Part shown: positions 39,811-51,097 of the stretch, piece after piece
How positions within the stretch are numbered: position 1 is the first letter of the stretch
Layout of the letters: each line of letters begins with the position of its first letter
Assembly (NCBI GenBank): GCA_028023455.1
Contig: JAQFVV010000286.1
Coordinates: forward strand, 587,870 to 651,869
Source of the DNA: Epiperipatus broadwayi
Lineage: Eukaryota > Onychophora > Udeonychophora > Euonychophora > Peripatidae
Length of the DNA stretch: 64,000 nucleotides
Reading direction: 5' to 3'
Translations under genes and position numbers: made by a program
Notes under the pieces: generated by a model
Databases searched by the model: none
What the model saw: only the letters and a program-made list of their open reading frames with translations
What the model was told of the DNA's origin: nothing

Positions 39811-40368
39811 ATAGTTTTCTGAGTTTAAACCCATATAAGATCTTGGTTTAAAGTACCTTTTTACTTCAGACAAAAAAAAACTTACACTAAAGATCTATCA
39901 TAGGTTTGATGAAAAAACTGGTTTGGTCTAAGAAATTCTCAATTAGTAGTAATTGATAGTTTTTTGGTAATATCAAAGATTAAAGATTATTTCTATTTAC
40001 ATAGATATTATCTCCTAATTTTTTTTCTTTATTATAATAGCAATCAATAAAAAATTTAATTCAACATATACAACTATCTGGAGAAGAATAAAATATTATT
40101 TGCAGAATATCAAGAAAGATGCTATTCTTTCACATTCTCATACCTTTAAAAATAACTTTCTGAGTTTAAATCCATATAAGAACTTGAATTTGAAGTAAAA
40201 GAGGATCCCTTTTACTTTAGAAAAAACTCAAACAAAAAAGCTATTATAGGTTTAATGAAAAAGTGGTTTGTTCTCAGTTACTGTCAATTAGTAATAATTG
40301 ATAATTTCTTGGTAACATCAAACGATAAAGATTATTTCTATTTATATGGATATCTCCTTTCTGTTCAT
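39811..40368 (+). repeat. Direct duplication, ~340 bp offset
   Basis: 39811-40020 and 40152-40368 are imperfect direct copies. Both share tttctgagtttaaa.ccatataaga, then ataggttt.atgaaaaa, then a ggtaa.atcaaa.gat block followed by aaagattatttctattta. The spacer (40021-40151) is unmatched. Confidence 0.75.
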
Positions 40369-40828
40369 TATTATATAAACCAAATTATATATATATATAT
40401 ATACTGTAATAATGTGTAATAAAAGTACATTCTACTATAATATGTAAACAATTATAAACTACTACAGTAATAAATCTTTGGTACAAAATATTTGTTACTT
40501 TGCTAAGCATGGCTTTTGATACAGTGTATTTTTTTAAAGCATGACTATAGTGAACATTATTAAATACATTACATGTATAAATATATATAAAATTGGTTGC
40601 TGATTAACATAAATTAGCATATTTGCATGTGTAAATTGACCTAGCAATTGGCTATGTCATTATATTAAATGACCAGTATATTTTAAGAGTAAAGTTATTG
40701 GCTTTTATATTTATGGAGGTCTTAGAATTAATTATGTGCCAAGATTTTTTTCATTTTGTATTTTTATTATTGCTTTCTAAATAAATTTAGCATCAGCAGG
40801 TTTAAAGAAATTACCACATTTTTTTGTC

Positions 40829-41170
40829 ATGATTTATAAACACCTTTTAGTGTTAGAGGTCATTTGCATCCACAATCAAAATTTCCATTTCAATATAAAA
40901 TGGCAAGTTTTAAATTCTTTTTTTAGGAATTCAACACTTTTTAAGTTTGAAGCTAATAGAAAAAATAATTTAGAATGCTATAGAAAAAAGCTAATTAAAA
41001 TTGTTTATTCTAGGGTCATGCTTGACAAACAAAAAAAATATAGTCTTAGACATAAATTTAATAGAACATCTAACTCTAAACCATGGATTGATATGCATTA
41101 TATTCCTAATATACATACAAAAATAATATTGTTTACGCACAAGAACTCTAAAATTGGTTTTAGATGCTAA
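40829..41170 (+). other. Unidentified 113-codon open frame
   Basis: A lysine- and asparagine-rich frame with no domain I can name. It lies about 45 bp upstream of the possible reverse transcriptase relic and might be part of the same retroelement. It may also be a chance frame. I see no promoter or splice context that helps. Confidence 0.2.
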
Positions 41171-41214
41171 ATATTACTAAATAGACATTAATAATTTCAA
41201 AGATAAGATTAAAA

Positions 41215-41560
41215 ATGATGAAAATATCAATTAGTATATACCCTGGATTGCCAATTTTGCAATATCAGATTCTATGGACAACTTACACAAATTCAAAATC
41301 TACAATTACTCAGTATGTTTATTTATATAACAGAGCTAAATGTAACAGTGCTTCTAGCTTAGTGTTTGTAGACTATGAAAAGAAATTGGTCATTACTTTA
41401 AATCTGCTAATGCTAAAATTACTTGATCAGAAAGTAATATTACAAATTTGTTATAAATAAGTATTAATAAAAAGTAAAACAATTTAAAATTTAAATCTAT
41501 ATTGTGGTAAGTATGCATTCAGCAGAACACTATCAGAATCATAGTGTTGTCTTATTTTGC
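41215..41560 (+). pseudogene. Possible LINE reverse transcriptase relic (motif A region)
   Basis: The segment SSLVFVDYEKK (about 41350-41385) resembles RT motif A of RTE-type LINEs, where FVDYEKAFD is usual; the catalytic second part is lost. It is preceded by WTTYTNSK in a nearby frame, like the block before motif A. It is followed by LLMLKLLDQKVILQICYK and, in the next frame, GKYAFSRTLSES, which sits where the pre-motif-B strand should be. Frame changes and stops make it non-functional. Evidence is a short motif series, so moderate confidence at best. Confidence 0.45.
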
Positions 41561-41570
41561 TGATGAAAAG

Positions 41571-41992
41571 ATACACCATTAAATGTATATATCTGCAAAA
41601 TAGATTTTAATTTTAAATTATTTTATTTTTTTATAACAATCGTTTATAAAGAGTTTATGATTACAATAAGTAAAGAAAAGTGAAATAAATATCATTTAGA
41701 ATTAGAAAGTGATAACAAAAAATTCAAAATAAAAGAAACTTGGCACATAATTAATTCTAAAAACCTCTTAAATATAAGAGCCAATACCATTCTTCTTAAC
41801 AAACAATGTTAAGCTAATTTGCACAAGCAAACGTACTAATTTATAGCAATCAACAACTAGTTTGATATATGTTCATATGCATATGGATATGCTATAATGT
41901 CAATTATAGTTATAGTTTTGACAGAGATATGTTGTATTAAAAGTCTGGTCAGCAAAGTAACAAATATTGTTTTATACCAAAGATTTATTACC
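41571..41992. other. AT-rich DNA, no feature recognised
   Basis: No supported feature. Confidence 0.45.
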
Positions 41993-42007
41993 ATTCTGGT
42001 TTATAAT

Positions 42008-42078
<71 letters not shown>

Positions 42079-42097
42079 ATTATAAACCAGAATATAT
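41993..42097. repeat. TA microsatellite inside a perfect inverted repeat
   Basis: attctggtttataattgtcta and its complement flank TA runs (about 42010-42075), so the whole ~105 bp is a palindrome. The mirrored frames on both strands here are artefacts. Confidence 0.9.
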
Positions 42098-43047
42098 ATA
42101 TATATTGTAACATTATGTATGAATGAAAAGAATGCCTAGTAAATTTGAGCATCAATTTACAACAGTATGAGAGCATGAAAAGTTTTTTTTAATAAATATA
42201 GAGAAGGTCAAATTTGCTTAAAATCTATTTAATTTTATTCACATAAATATTATGTGAAAGTGAGACTCTATAATCGCACATATCTAAAAATCAAAGAATA
42301 ATTTTATTGACTTTAAATACAATTAAATTATTAAAATAAAAAATAATTAGTAATTAATTATCTCAGGGATTATGTAACCAAAGATTTTATGTGAAATGAG
42401 TGAATACCTTGATAAATAAAACAGGTATAAATTTATTAATGAAAAACTTATTCATATTTTTTAACATTGCTAACAAAACAATACATAAAACTCAAATCAT
42501 TAAATGTTAGAAACTTCAATTGTTTTAGAATTTAGCATGCATAAATTTCTGCAGACATCCATAAAAGCTTTCTTTAATGTACAGAATATATAACTAAAAA
42601 AATGTACAATGTGTGAAACAAACAAAAAAATATCATAAGATTTCCCACTACTTAAATAATGCTTAACAATTATTGATCCTTTGGTTTATTCTTCATGAAC
42701 TAAAATATAAATAATATAATCCATTTATGCTGTCTACTCATCCATTCAGTTATACATTAGGGATATATGTGCACAAAAATATATATAAAATTATATTGTT
42801 TAAAATTTATATTATTTGCTCAAGCAATAGATATATCCAAAAGCTCTATAAATATAATAAAAACAAAATGTATGCATAATATTTATAATGTAAAAAAATG
42901 TATCAGTCTTTATTAAATTTTTGGAAAGTTTCTTTTCAAAGTTTATGTGAAAACATTCTTTGTCTTGGGATCCATGTGAACAGTGAAGGCTTGATATAAA
43001 TAAAGATTGAATTTGCTTTAGGCAACTGTTTCACCTCAACCTATGAT
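42098..43047. other. AT-rich DNA, no feature recognised
   Basis: Unique-looking AT-rich flank of the LTR element. Confidence 0.45.
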
Positions 43048-43051
43048 ATAT

Positions 43052-45608
43052 TGTAATGGTCAGAAAACGTGTGACTCATAAACATAGTGCAGAATTCGAC
43101 CACCATACAGAACAGCAGCACCATCGAGTAGCGAAGCCACCCGTCGTACTGAGTTCGAACATAGTTTATCGGTTCCACAATACGCTCCACGAAACAACGC
43201 ATCTGATGCAACATTAGTAAATATTTCCTTAGGCACGGTGGTCAGGGATATGCAAGAGACTCATGCTTTTATTCTCGAGTTAGCCAATAACCAAACTACT
43301 ATTAATTAAACATTCATATTTACATAATCGACGAAATATTATATAGAATGGGTATCGAATAAATGAAACGTAACTGCAGACGTATAGTTTAAAATTATCT
43401 ATTAATACATTTTAATAAAACAATCTAATAATATTTTATGGACTAACAGCTTCAGTAGCAAGATTTGCGACATGATTATATTTTAAAGAATACATTTATT
43501 TCTTTATTTAGACATTATTTTATATTGAGGATTTCAGTAGCGGTATTTCCGATACTGTAATGTTTACAAAAGAAATACATTTATTTGAAGGCGTAATCTA
43601 GCTACCTAAAATTCTCGAGTGAGTATTTCTAATGCATGCCTGGAGGGATTTATACCTTTGCAATGCAAGAGTCTAAAGTATGGGTTATAAGAGTAATGGC
43701 AGACATATATTTATTTAATTAAAATATTTATTTATAACTAAGGGCAAACATTTATTTGAGAGTGAATTATGCAGATAATGCAGAGGCAGAGTGATATGTT
43801 TAGAATAATAAAACTAAGTAAAGGAACACGTGGTACGCTTTAGAAAGGCGATATGGAATGGCAGTATATCTAAACTGCAATGCCGTGAATGGGTTTATAA
43901 AAATATCAGGCTGGTCTCTGCCTCGGCCCGACGAAGTAAGGTGTCACATAAGCATAACCAGGGACAAGCGGTCCGTGTCGCAGTTTTGCCAGCTGGCTGC
44001 ATGAAATTGTCAAGTCCTACGGGAGCACCCATTATGCCCGCTTGTGTAGGATGACTGGGGTTAATTTCAACCCTGAAGAATCCAGAAATTTCACGGCGGA
44101 ATGGGTCATCGCATCTCTAAAATGTAACACATGTATACTGTATAAACGGTTATGATGAGATTTAAATAGGTTTCTGACTTGGCCCTACATTACCAACATT
44201 TACTCAAGAACTCTGGTGACTCTCAAAGAAATGGGATTTTCTAGAATTATTCATTAGATTTAATAAATACAATATATATATAAACTGGGAGTTATTACAA
44301 CTAATATGCCATCCATTTGCGAAGTAGTAGACCATGCATTACAATAAATGATGCACTGAATGCGTGTCGATTTATATGAAAGTAAAGTTATTTAGGAAAG
44401 TAAATATTAATGAAAATTGGACACGCATTCATTGTTTTAAGTGATCATAGATTTAAACTTTGAAATTTGAGACAATTATGAGCATAGATAAAAATGTAGA
44501 TTATAGAAATACGCACCCAAGAAAGCTAAAGTGAGGTAAGCTAGATTATTAGAGAAATTTACACATTAAGTTAATTATTCAGTTTTAGTTATACATATGG
44601 TAGTTTTTACATTTTATAATTTAGATAAGTAGTATGAAGAAGAGCTATAGCATATTATTAGAGTACTCTAGAGTTTGAACACAGACAGGTACCTGTTTTA
44701 TAAGAAGTTTTCTGATTCCATTAGTTTAGCAGAAAAAGTTTACGAGTGGCAATTCTTTCTTGTATTTAGATATTCATTTAATTTCATGGCAGCAGCAGCT
44801 TTCTCATTCATTTCAGGCAGCAGATCTTCATGGTGAATTTATGATGGGCAATGAAAAGCTCGGCATCCGATAGGCCATCTCCCAATGGAGAATAATCTAG
44901 GTGCTTTACTCGGTCATACCTTGGCAGGAACAAATTATTTTATTATTTTTGGAGACTCTCAGTGATCGAGAGCAAAGCTAAAGTTTAAGTGAATGTCTCC
45001 AGCAAGTCTAAGATGGCCTCTTTTTTTATCTTGATCTTTCACATTTTTGTTAAGATAATTTAAGTTATACTTAATCTGCCCTGAGAATAATCAATGCATT
45101 TTGTTGGTTTTTTTTAATTAAAGAAAGCTGCCATTCTATTGTTTACATTTTACATTTACTAATTATATTTTGGGGAATTTTTCTTTAATTAATCTATTAT
45201 CTATCACTGACCGATGCTTTTAAATTTCAAAGACAAAAAGGGAACATAAGATTATTTTAACTTTTAATTAAATATTACATCAGATTTTTTTAGAATTATT
45301 ATTAAACGAAATTTAAACAAAGCAATAAATACGAACTTTATAATCCAAAATAAATGATTAAAATTATACAAAATTATATAACTAAAAGAAATCTAAATTA
45401 TACTATTTTATCCCTATTTATTGCCTTTAATTTGAGATCGAAATGTGTGCATGTTTATGCTGAATTCTACATATATTTATACATTTTTAATATTGTTACA
45501 CACACAATTCGATATCAAAAAGTTTAAATTTGGGCGGGATAGACCGGTCAGTGAGAGACGACAGAAAAAGGTGAAACTTAAGATTCGAATACGAATCTTA
45601 CTGTTTCA
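43052..45608 (-). repeat. Downstream LTR of the family A element
   Basis: 2557 bp, starting tgtaatggtcag on plus and ending actgtttca. It is nearly identical to 47735-48956 plus 51102-52458. It carries the terminal hairpin (45572-45608), the TATA/palindrome promoter (complement near 44685-44702), the 12 bp stem-loop (44357-44431) and the GC-richer block (about 43826-44125). The 74-codon frame at 43830-44054 lies in the GC-richer block; it recurs in the other copies only with changes and is not supported as coding. Confidence 0.9.
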
Positions 45609-45982
45609 TTTCCCCGTACTTCCCATGAACAATTAAGGAAAAACAAAGGAGGCAAGAAAGAGAAAAAAAATTTTACATTACATAATTTAAAGACGAAAAC
45701 ATTATTATTGTTTTTACAGATATATTGAAATATAGAAAGCAGAGATTACATGAAGCAATGAACAATTAATATACCCGGATCTAGAATTTAGTTTAATTAA
45801 CATGGCCTAATTTGGCCATGTCTGGTTAAAATCACAGTAATAATTAGTTAAACTGAATGTATATATATAAAAAATTCTTAGAATAGGATTAGTTAGTATA
45901 ATATAAAAAAAAATTTTTAAGAGTAATAGTAATTAAAACAATAATATATATATATAATAAAAGTCCTAATAGTCTAATATTT

Positions 45983-46138
45983 TTACAACCCCGGGTCAGG
46001 TGGATAATACCGATCTCTCGTCATCGATGACTGTGGCCTTGGGTTTTCTAATCTTTGCCTTTTATCGGGTGGTTCTTTGGCCCAATAGTTAAAATCCAAT
46101 GTAGTAAGAAATTCAATCATTTCTTCTATATCTTTGAT
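45983..46138 (-). pseudogene. gag 3' segment, out of frame
   Basis: A minus-strand open stretch of about 50 codons ending at TAA 45983-45985. It continues the gag similarity in the frame next to that of 46126-46605. It is acidic then basic/proline-rich, and contains YWAKEPPDKRQRL. No zinc knuckle (CCHC) is seen before the stop. A frame change near 46130-46140 separates it from the central part. Confidence 0.6.
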
Positions 46139-46605
46139 CCGACTCCTGCCATTAATTGTTGGATGGTTAGCAGCATGCTACGCTGGATGGTCCCTATGAT
46201 GTGTGAATCCGAAAAGGCGAACGTTGTAAGGGATTTAAACTGGTTTGCTTGGCGGAGGAAAAACTGTGTGTGCATCTCTTGGGGTATTGTCCCATATTTT
46301 TCCTGGCAGAGTGTATTGTAGATACTGCTTTGATGCTCGTTGCTCCAGTAATGCTTCATTAACGCATCTTTGTATTTTTCTATGGTTTTAGTCTTCCATC
46401 TCACCATATTCCACCAGTCCTTGGCAGATCCCTGTAGATGGTAACTGGCTATCACTATCTGCTCATCTGGCCCTGTCTTATGAACTTGGAAGAACTTTTG
46501 CAAGCTCTCTAAGTGGGCTTGAGGATTTTCTTCTATCTCCCCTCTAAAGATTTTGATGTGGATCATCTTGGCTAAATAGTTTTGGTGTCCAGTGTCCATC
46601 TTCAT
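46126..46605 (-). pseudogene. gag central domain (Retrotrans_gag-like), frameshifted
   Basis: A 159-codon minus-strand frame. Residues about 18-120 match the helical capsid-like domain of LTR-retrotransposon Gag: FRGEIEENPQAHLESLQKFF, then the hallmark LQGSAKDWW, then an HYWSNEHQ-like helix. Gag would assemble the particle that packages element RNA in the cytoplasm. The frame opens at ATG 46603-46605, which overlaps the stop of the preceding frame as ATGA. The upstream frame nevertheless remains open in register (about 46640-46606), so a frameshift is likelier than two genes. It ends early at 46126-46128, where another frame change follows. Expected Gag would be one chain spanning 47099 to 45983. 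Confidence 0.75.
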
Positions 46606-47099
46606 CTCTTCTTTAATGCTGCTTTCCTTCTCTGGTTCTTGTGGGCCTTCATCAGCTGTGTTTGCTCATCACACTTTTTCGTATTTACTACACAACCTGC
46701 TTGCCCTTCTTCTATCATCGGTTTGTCTGATCTCTCTGACTTCCTTTCCTTTCCCATATCTTTAATTTCTTCCTCCTTTTTACTAGCTGGGGATATTCCA
46801 AAATGTTCCTTTATAGCTTCTACCTCTCTCCACATAATGTCTTTAAATTCCTGATATTCTCTAACTCTTCTCTTTTTTTCTTCTTGTCTCTGTTTTGATT
46901 CTTCATCTCTTCTTTTTCTCATTTCCTCCTCATACATTTTCTTCATTTCTTGCATATTCTGTCTGAGTATTTTCTCAATGAACTTGAAATTAAAGTCCAT
47001 TGATCCTCTGTATTGTTGCGGAGCTTCCCTTCGCTCGGGTGTGGACTCCAAAGCTTCAGATAAATCTTCTTGCTGTATATCAATATTTTCTGATTCCAT
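46602..47099 (-). pseudogene. gag N-terminal coiled-coil segment
   Basis: A 165-codon minus-strand frame starting at ATG 47097-47099, 635 bp downstream of the LTR edge. Residues about 38-100 are lysine/glutamate-rich and heptad-like (MQEMKKMYEEEMRKRRDEE and neighbours), a likely coiled coil. An acidic, charged linker follows. This is the kind of N-terminal region seen before the Gag capsid domain in many long Gag proteins. The last dozen codons leave the expected frame, and the frame stops at 46602-46604. Together with the two downstream segments it forms one broken gag. Confidence 0.65.
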
Positions 47100-48956
47100 T
47101 TTATTAATATGATTTATTTATTTTATATCACTAGCATTTGACTACTTCCCTCACCTACTCTACATTGCCCTATCTCTATATTGCTGCGTTTAACATATTT
47201 AACATATATATTATAGCGAACTACTGGTTACACGTATAATAAGCTACTGCTGTGATGATATATATTTTTGTACTTTAACAAAATATTTACTATTAACATA
47301 TATAACAAGCTTCTGTTGTCTATGCTATATATATAACAGTGTTTTAAAAAAAAAATTCAATGCTACTTGCTTTCTCATTTAACGACTGATTACTTTTTTT
47401 TTCTTGACATATATATATAAAGCAAAATATTTCATTAGATCCGAGTATTTTCGTTCCTTCTTAAATTACACACACATCCCTGCTTTCCTTAAATTTGTTA
47501 TTACGCCTGCTGTCCTTTCATTCACTCGACCCACATTATTTCACTCAATTTATATTTTCTTTCATTATTTTTATCAAAACAAAATCATATATATATATAG
47601 ATTAATTAGCTAACTCAAGTAACGAATGCTAAAAGAAATTTATATGCGTTATCTTTTGCTCAGGGTATATATGGGTTTTTTGTATCGAAAGCTCCATGTT
47701 GGAAAGTGCCAAACGCTAAAAAAAAATTTAACTATGTAACGGTCAGAAAACGTGTGACTCGTAAACATAGTGCAGAATTCGACCACCATACAGAACAGCA
47801 GCACCATCGAGTAGTAAAGCCACTTGTGGTACTGAGTTCGAACATAGTTTATCGGTTCCACAATACGCTCCACGAAACAACGCATCTGATGCAACATTAG
47901 TATTTCCTTAGGCACGGTGGTCAGGGATATGCAAGAGACTCATGCTTTTATTCTCAAGTTAGCCAATAACCAAACTAATATTAATTAAACATTCATATTT
48001 ACATAATCGAGGAAATATTATATAGAATGGGTATCGAATAAATGAAACGTAACTGCAGACGTATAGTTTAAAATTATCTATTAATACATTTTAATAAAAC
48101 AATCTAATAATATTTTATGGACTAACAGCTTCAGTAGCGGGATTTGCGACATGATTATATTTTAAAGAATACATTTATTTATTTATTTAGACATTATTTT
48201 ATATTGAGGATTTCAGTAGCGGTATTTCCGATACTGTAATGTTTACAAAAGGAATACATTTATTTGAAGGCATAATCTAGCTACCTAAAATTCTCGAGTG
48301 AGTATTTCTAATGCATGCCTGGAGGGATTTATACCTTTGCAATGCAAGAGTCTAAAGTATGAGTTATAAGAGTAATGGCAGACATATATTTATTTAATTA
48401 AAATATTTATTTATAACTAAGGGCAAACATTTATTTGAGAGTGAATTATGCAGATAATGCAGAGGCGGAGTGATATGTTTAGAATAATAAAACTAAGAAA
48501 AGGAACACATGGTACGCTTTAGAAAGGCGATATGGAATGGCAGTATATCGAAACTGCAATGCCGCCAATGGGTTTATAAAAATATCAGGCTGGTCTCTGC
48601 CTCAGCCCGACGAAGTAAGGTGTCACATAAGCATAACCAGGGACAAGCGGTCCATGTCGCAGTTTTGCTGGCTGGCTGCATGACATTCTCAAGTCCTACG
48701 GGAGCACCCATTATACCCGCTTGTGTAGGACGACTGGGGTTAATTTCAACCCTGAAGAATCTGGAAATTTCACGGCAGAATGGGTCATCACATCTCTAAA
48801 ACATAACACATGTATACTGTATAAACGGTTATGATGAGATTTAAATAAGTTTCTGACTTGGCCCTAAATTACCAACATTTACTCAAGAACTCTGGTGACT
48901 CTCAAAGAAAGGGGATTTTCTAGAATTATTCATTAGATTTAATAAATACAATATAT

Positions 48957-51097
48957 TGTAACGATATATAAATATGTCGTTACATTAATTTAAAATAAAA
49001 ACTTAAAAGTTTGCAAATAAAAGGAAAAAACTAAACGCTAAAATTAAAATGTTTGTTAAACATATATATAGATTCGCACAGATGCTAAACTTGAAAAATA
49101 TTTTTTTCATAAACAAAAAAAAAAAATTATTTGAATGTATTTTTTTTTAATAAAAAAATATAAGATTGAAATATAAAAATATTTTAATAAAAAAATAACG
49201 TAAGTTAAAATAAAAACAGGTATTAATTAATTCCTGTAATCTGTAAATGGAAATGATTGTTTATTAATTATCTAAAAGCTGTTTAATTAAAAAGTCAGAT
49301 GAAAGGTTAGATAAGAGAAGAAAGAGATTTTAGCTTGACCAATGGAAGCAAATAAAGGCCCGGACCATAACGAAAAAACAGAACAGTGACGTTTTTGTTC
49401 ATGGAATCCATAGGAGGACTATAAAAAGAAAAAATATTGAGTTCCAGTCAGTTTTTCCAACTTGATTTGATGACAACGGTAAGACGCACTTGCCGTTCTC
49501 TCTCATTTTTTTTGTTTGTTTAAAAAAAAAAAAATGAAAAGACTGTGATACCAGAATGGAACCAGCTAATGCTACCTCCAGAACATTTTCTTCCAATGGA
49601 GATGCCATGGGAATTGCCAACGGGAATTGAAAGCAGAGGCCTGGACTCTTCTACTATAAGCTATATGAAATGAACAATTGTTAAAATCAATTAAGAACTT
49701 TCGTCAAGTTTTACAAGCCAACTGAAATGTTAAAACGGACTCTTATCTGACTTTTGTAAGTTTTTAAATCAAATTAATAATGTTTAATTTTATATGTTGT
49801 CCGATTGATAAACATCATTTCCATTTTTTTTTCTTATTGTAAAGATTATTTAAATGTATGAAATTTAAGTTGTTTATAGACGCTTGCATGGATTCGTTTG
49901 CGGTTAATTATATTTTGGTTTTCATATTTGATCAAAATATATAGACATTCGATAAATAATGATACCTTACGGTGAGTATCTAAAATGTATTTATTCGGAT
50001 GTCTTTTAAGTTATTGGTGACAACGCAAGTATCTTATGGTGAATACTATTGGGTTACTTATAAGTTTCCCTCTGCGATTGTCGGTATCAATAATTTTGTA
50101 TTTTGATCGTTTATATTTATTTTGAAATGTTTTTGACCGTGGAATCTATGTAATCGATCTATACCCAACATTTTTAAACAAATCTGTGCGAACGTATTTA
50201 AATGTTAAAATTAAGTCGGGCGTGAATGGCTATATAGTTTGTAAAGTTATATTAAGGGAGGGTAATCTTAGGTTATTCATTTCGTAGTTGAATTGGTTCA
50301 ATGGATTGGATATATTTGTGTAATTAGTAGATGTAGTATGAGGTCCGCTATGGGCAGGATTATAGATATATGCCACACACCCTCTGTTTGCCTATGGATG
50401 GGTTTGTAAGTCGGCAGAAGACCGCAGTCCATTCCTATGGAGTTTTTTGTTTATTGATCTACTTGCCAACAGATGTCACATTCCTGTTGGTGGAGAGTCA
50501 ATCTCTTCTCTATTTCTACTTATTGTTCAGATGTACATTCCTGACAATATAGTATTTTGTGTTGTCGTATCATGCTACATTGAATACATGAATGTATCAG
50601 ATGGATTGGCGCCAGTTGATTGTGAAATTTGTTGCCTAAGGTTAAATCAGGGAAGAATATTTTCTTTTCAAATGCAGACCTATGTAGTCCATTCATACTC
50701 GACCCTCTAAATAAATAGTAAACTCATTATTTGCAATCTACTTAAATTTAGAATTAAAAGTTAATATAAAAATCTAAAATGTTAAACTTATTCCTCAAAA
50801 TTTAAATATTATTTTATATGTGCGTAAATAAATATTTTTATATGTTAATTTCTGGCAGTGGCTTTTACTCTTTGATATTTAAGATATAAATTAAGATATC
50901 GATTTTTATCTCTGCATCTCCACTGAGCTAGTGACTTGGGCTAATGATCAGAATATTTAAATAAAGTGGAATCTTAACAGCGCGTATCTGCCTACTTTAT
51001 AAATTTTTCTAGGCTCAAATGCCTAGATGGCTCCCTTGTAGTGCAGATATTGTTTTTGCGGTTAGATTCGAAAATCACTTGCATTCCGATTGGTACA
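48957..51097 (+). mobile_element. Nested solo LTR, family C, target duplication ATAT
   Basis: A 2141 bp insertion starting TGTAACGA and ending TTGGTACA, flanked by atat (48953-48956, 51098-51101). It lies in a TA run of the family A LTR. The empty site is preserved in the sister LTR at about 44270-44285, which proves the boundaries. The first 28 bases form a hairpin (TGTAACGA...TCGTTACA). On the plus strand it has tgacgt (49387-49392), a TATA box tataaaa (49420-49426) and an initiator-like tcagtt 28 bp further on. No interior remains. The open frames inside (50370-50710 and others) show no recognised domain. Confidence 0.85.
49387..49453 (+). promoter_or_regulatory. Core promoter of the nested LTR
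   Basis: CRE-like tgacgt at 49387, tataaaa at 49420-49426 and an initiator-like agtcagtt with its A at 49450. The TATA-to-initiator distance (30 bp) is canonical for RNA polymerase II. It implies transcription on the plus strand, opposite to the host element. Confidence 0.6.

Noticed and set aside
43830-44054. 74-codon frame with a related 96-codon frame at 48509-48799
   Set aside because: Recurrence is due to the LTR pair. The solo LTR copy does not keep an obvious frame, and the region looks like a GC-richer LTR control block.
46055-46854. Plus-strand frames opposite gag (46055-46321, 46582-46854)
   Set aside because: They are antisense shadows of the minus-strand gag, whose domain motif is recognisable.
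47649-47915. 88-codon minus-strand frame spanning the LTR edge
   Set aside because: It straddles the LTR/leader junction and has no domain; the opposite-strand frame at 47706-47900 is equally unsupported.
50370-50710. Frames of 60 and 87 codons inside the nested LTR
   Set aside because: They lie downstream of a good LTR promoter, but no protein family is recognisable, and solo LTRs of this size often contain chance frames.
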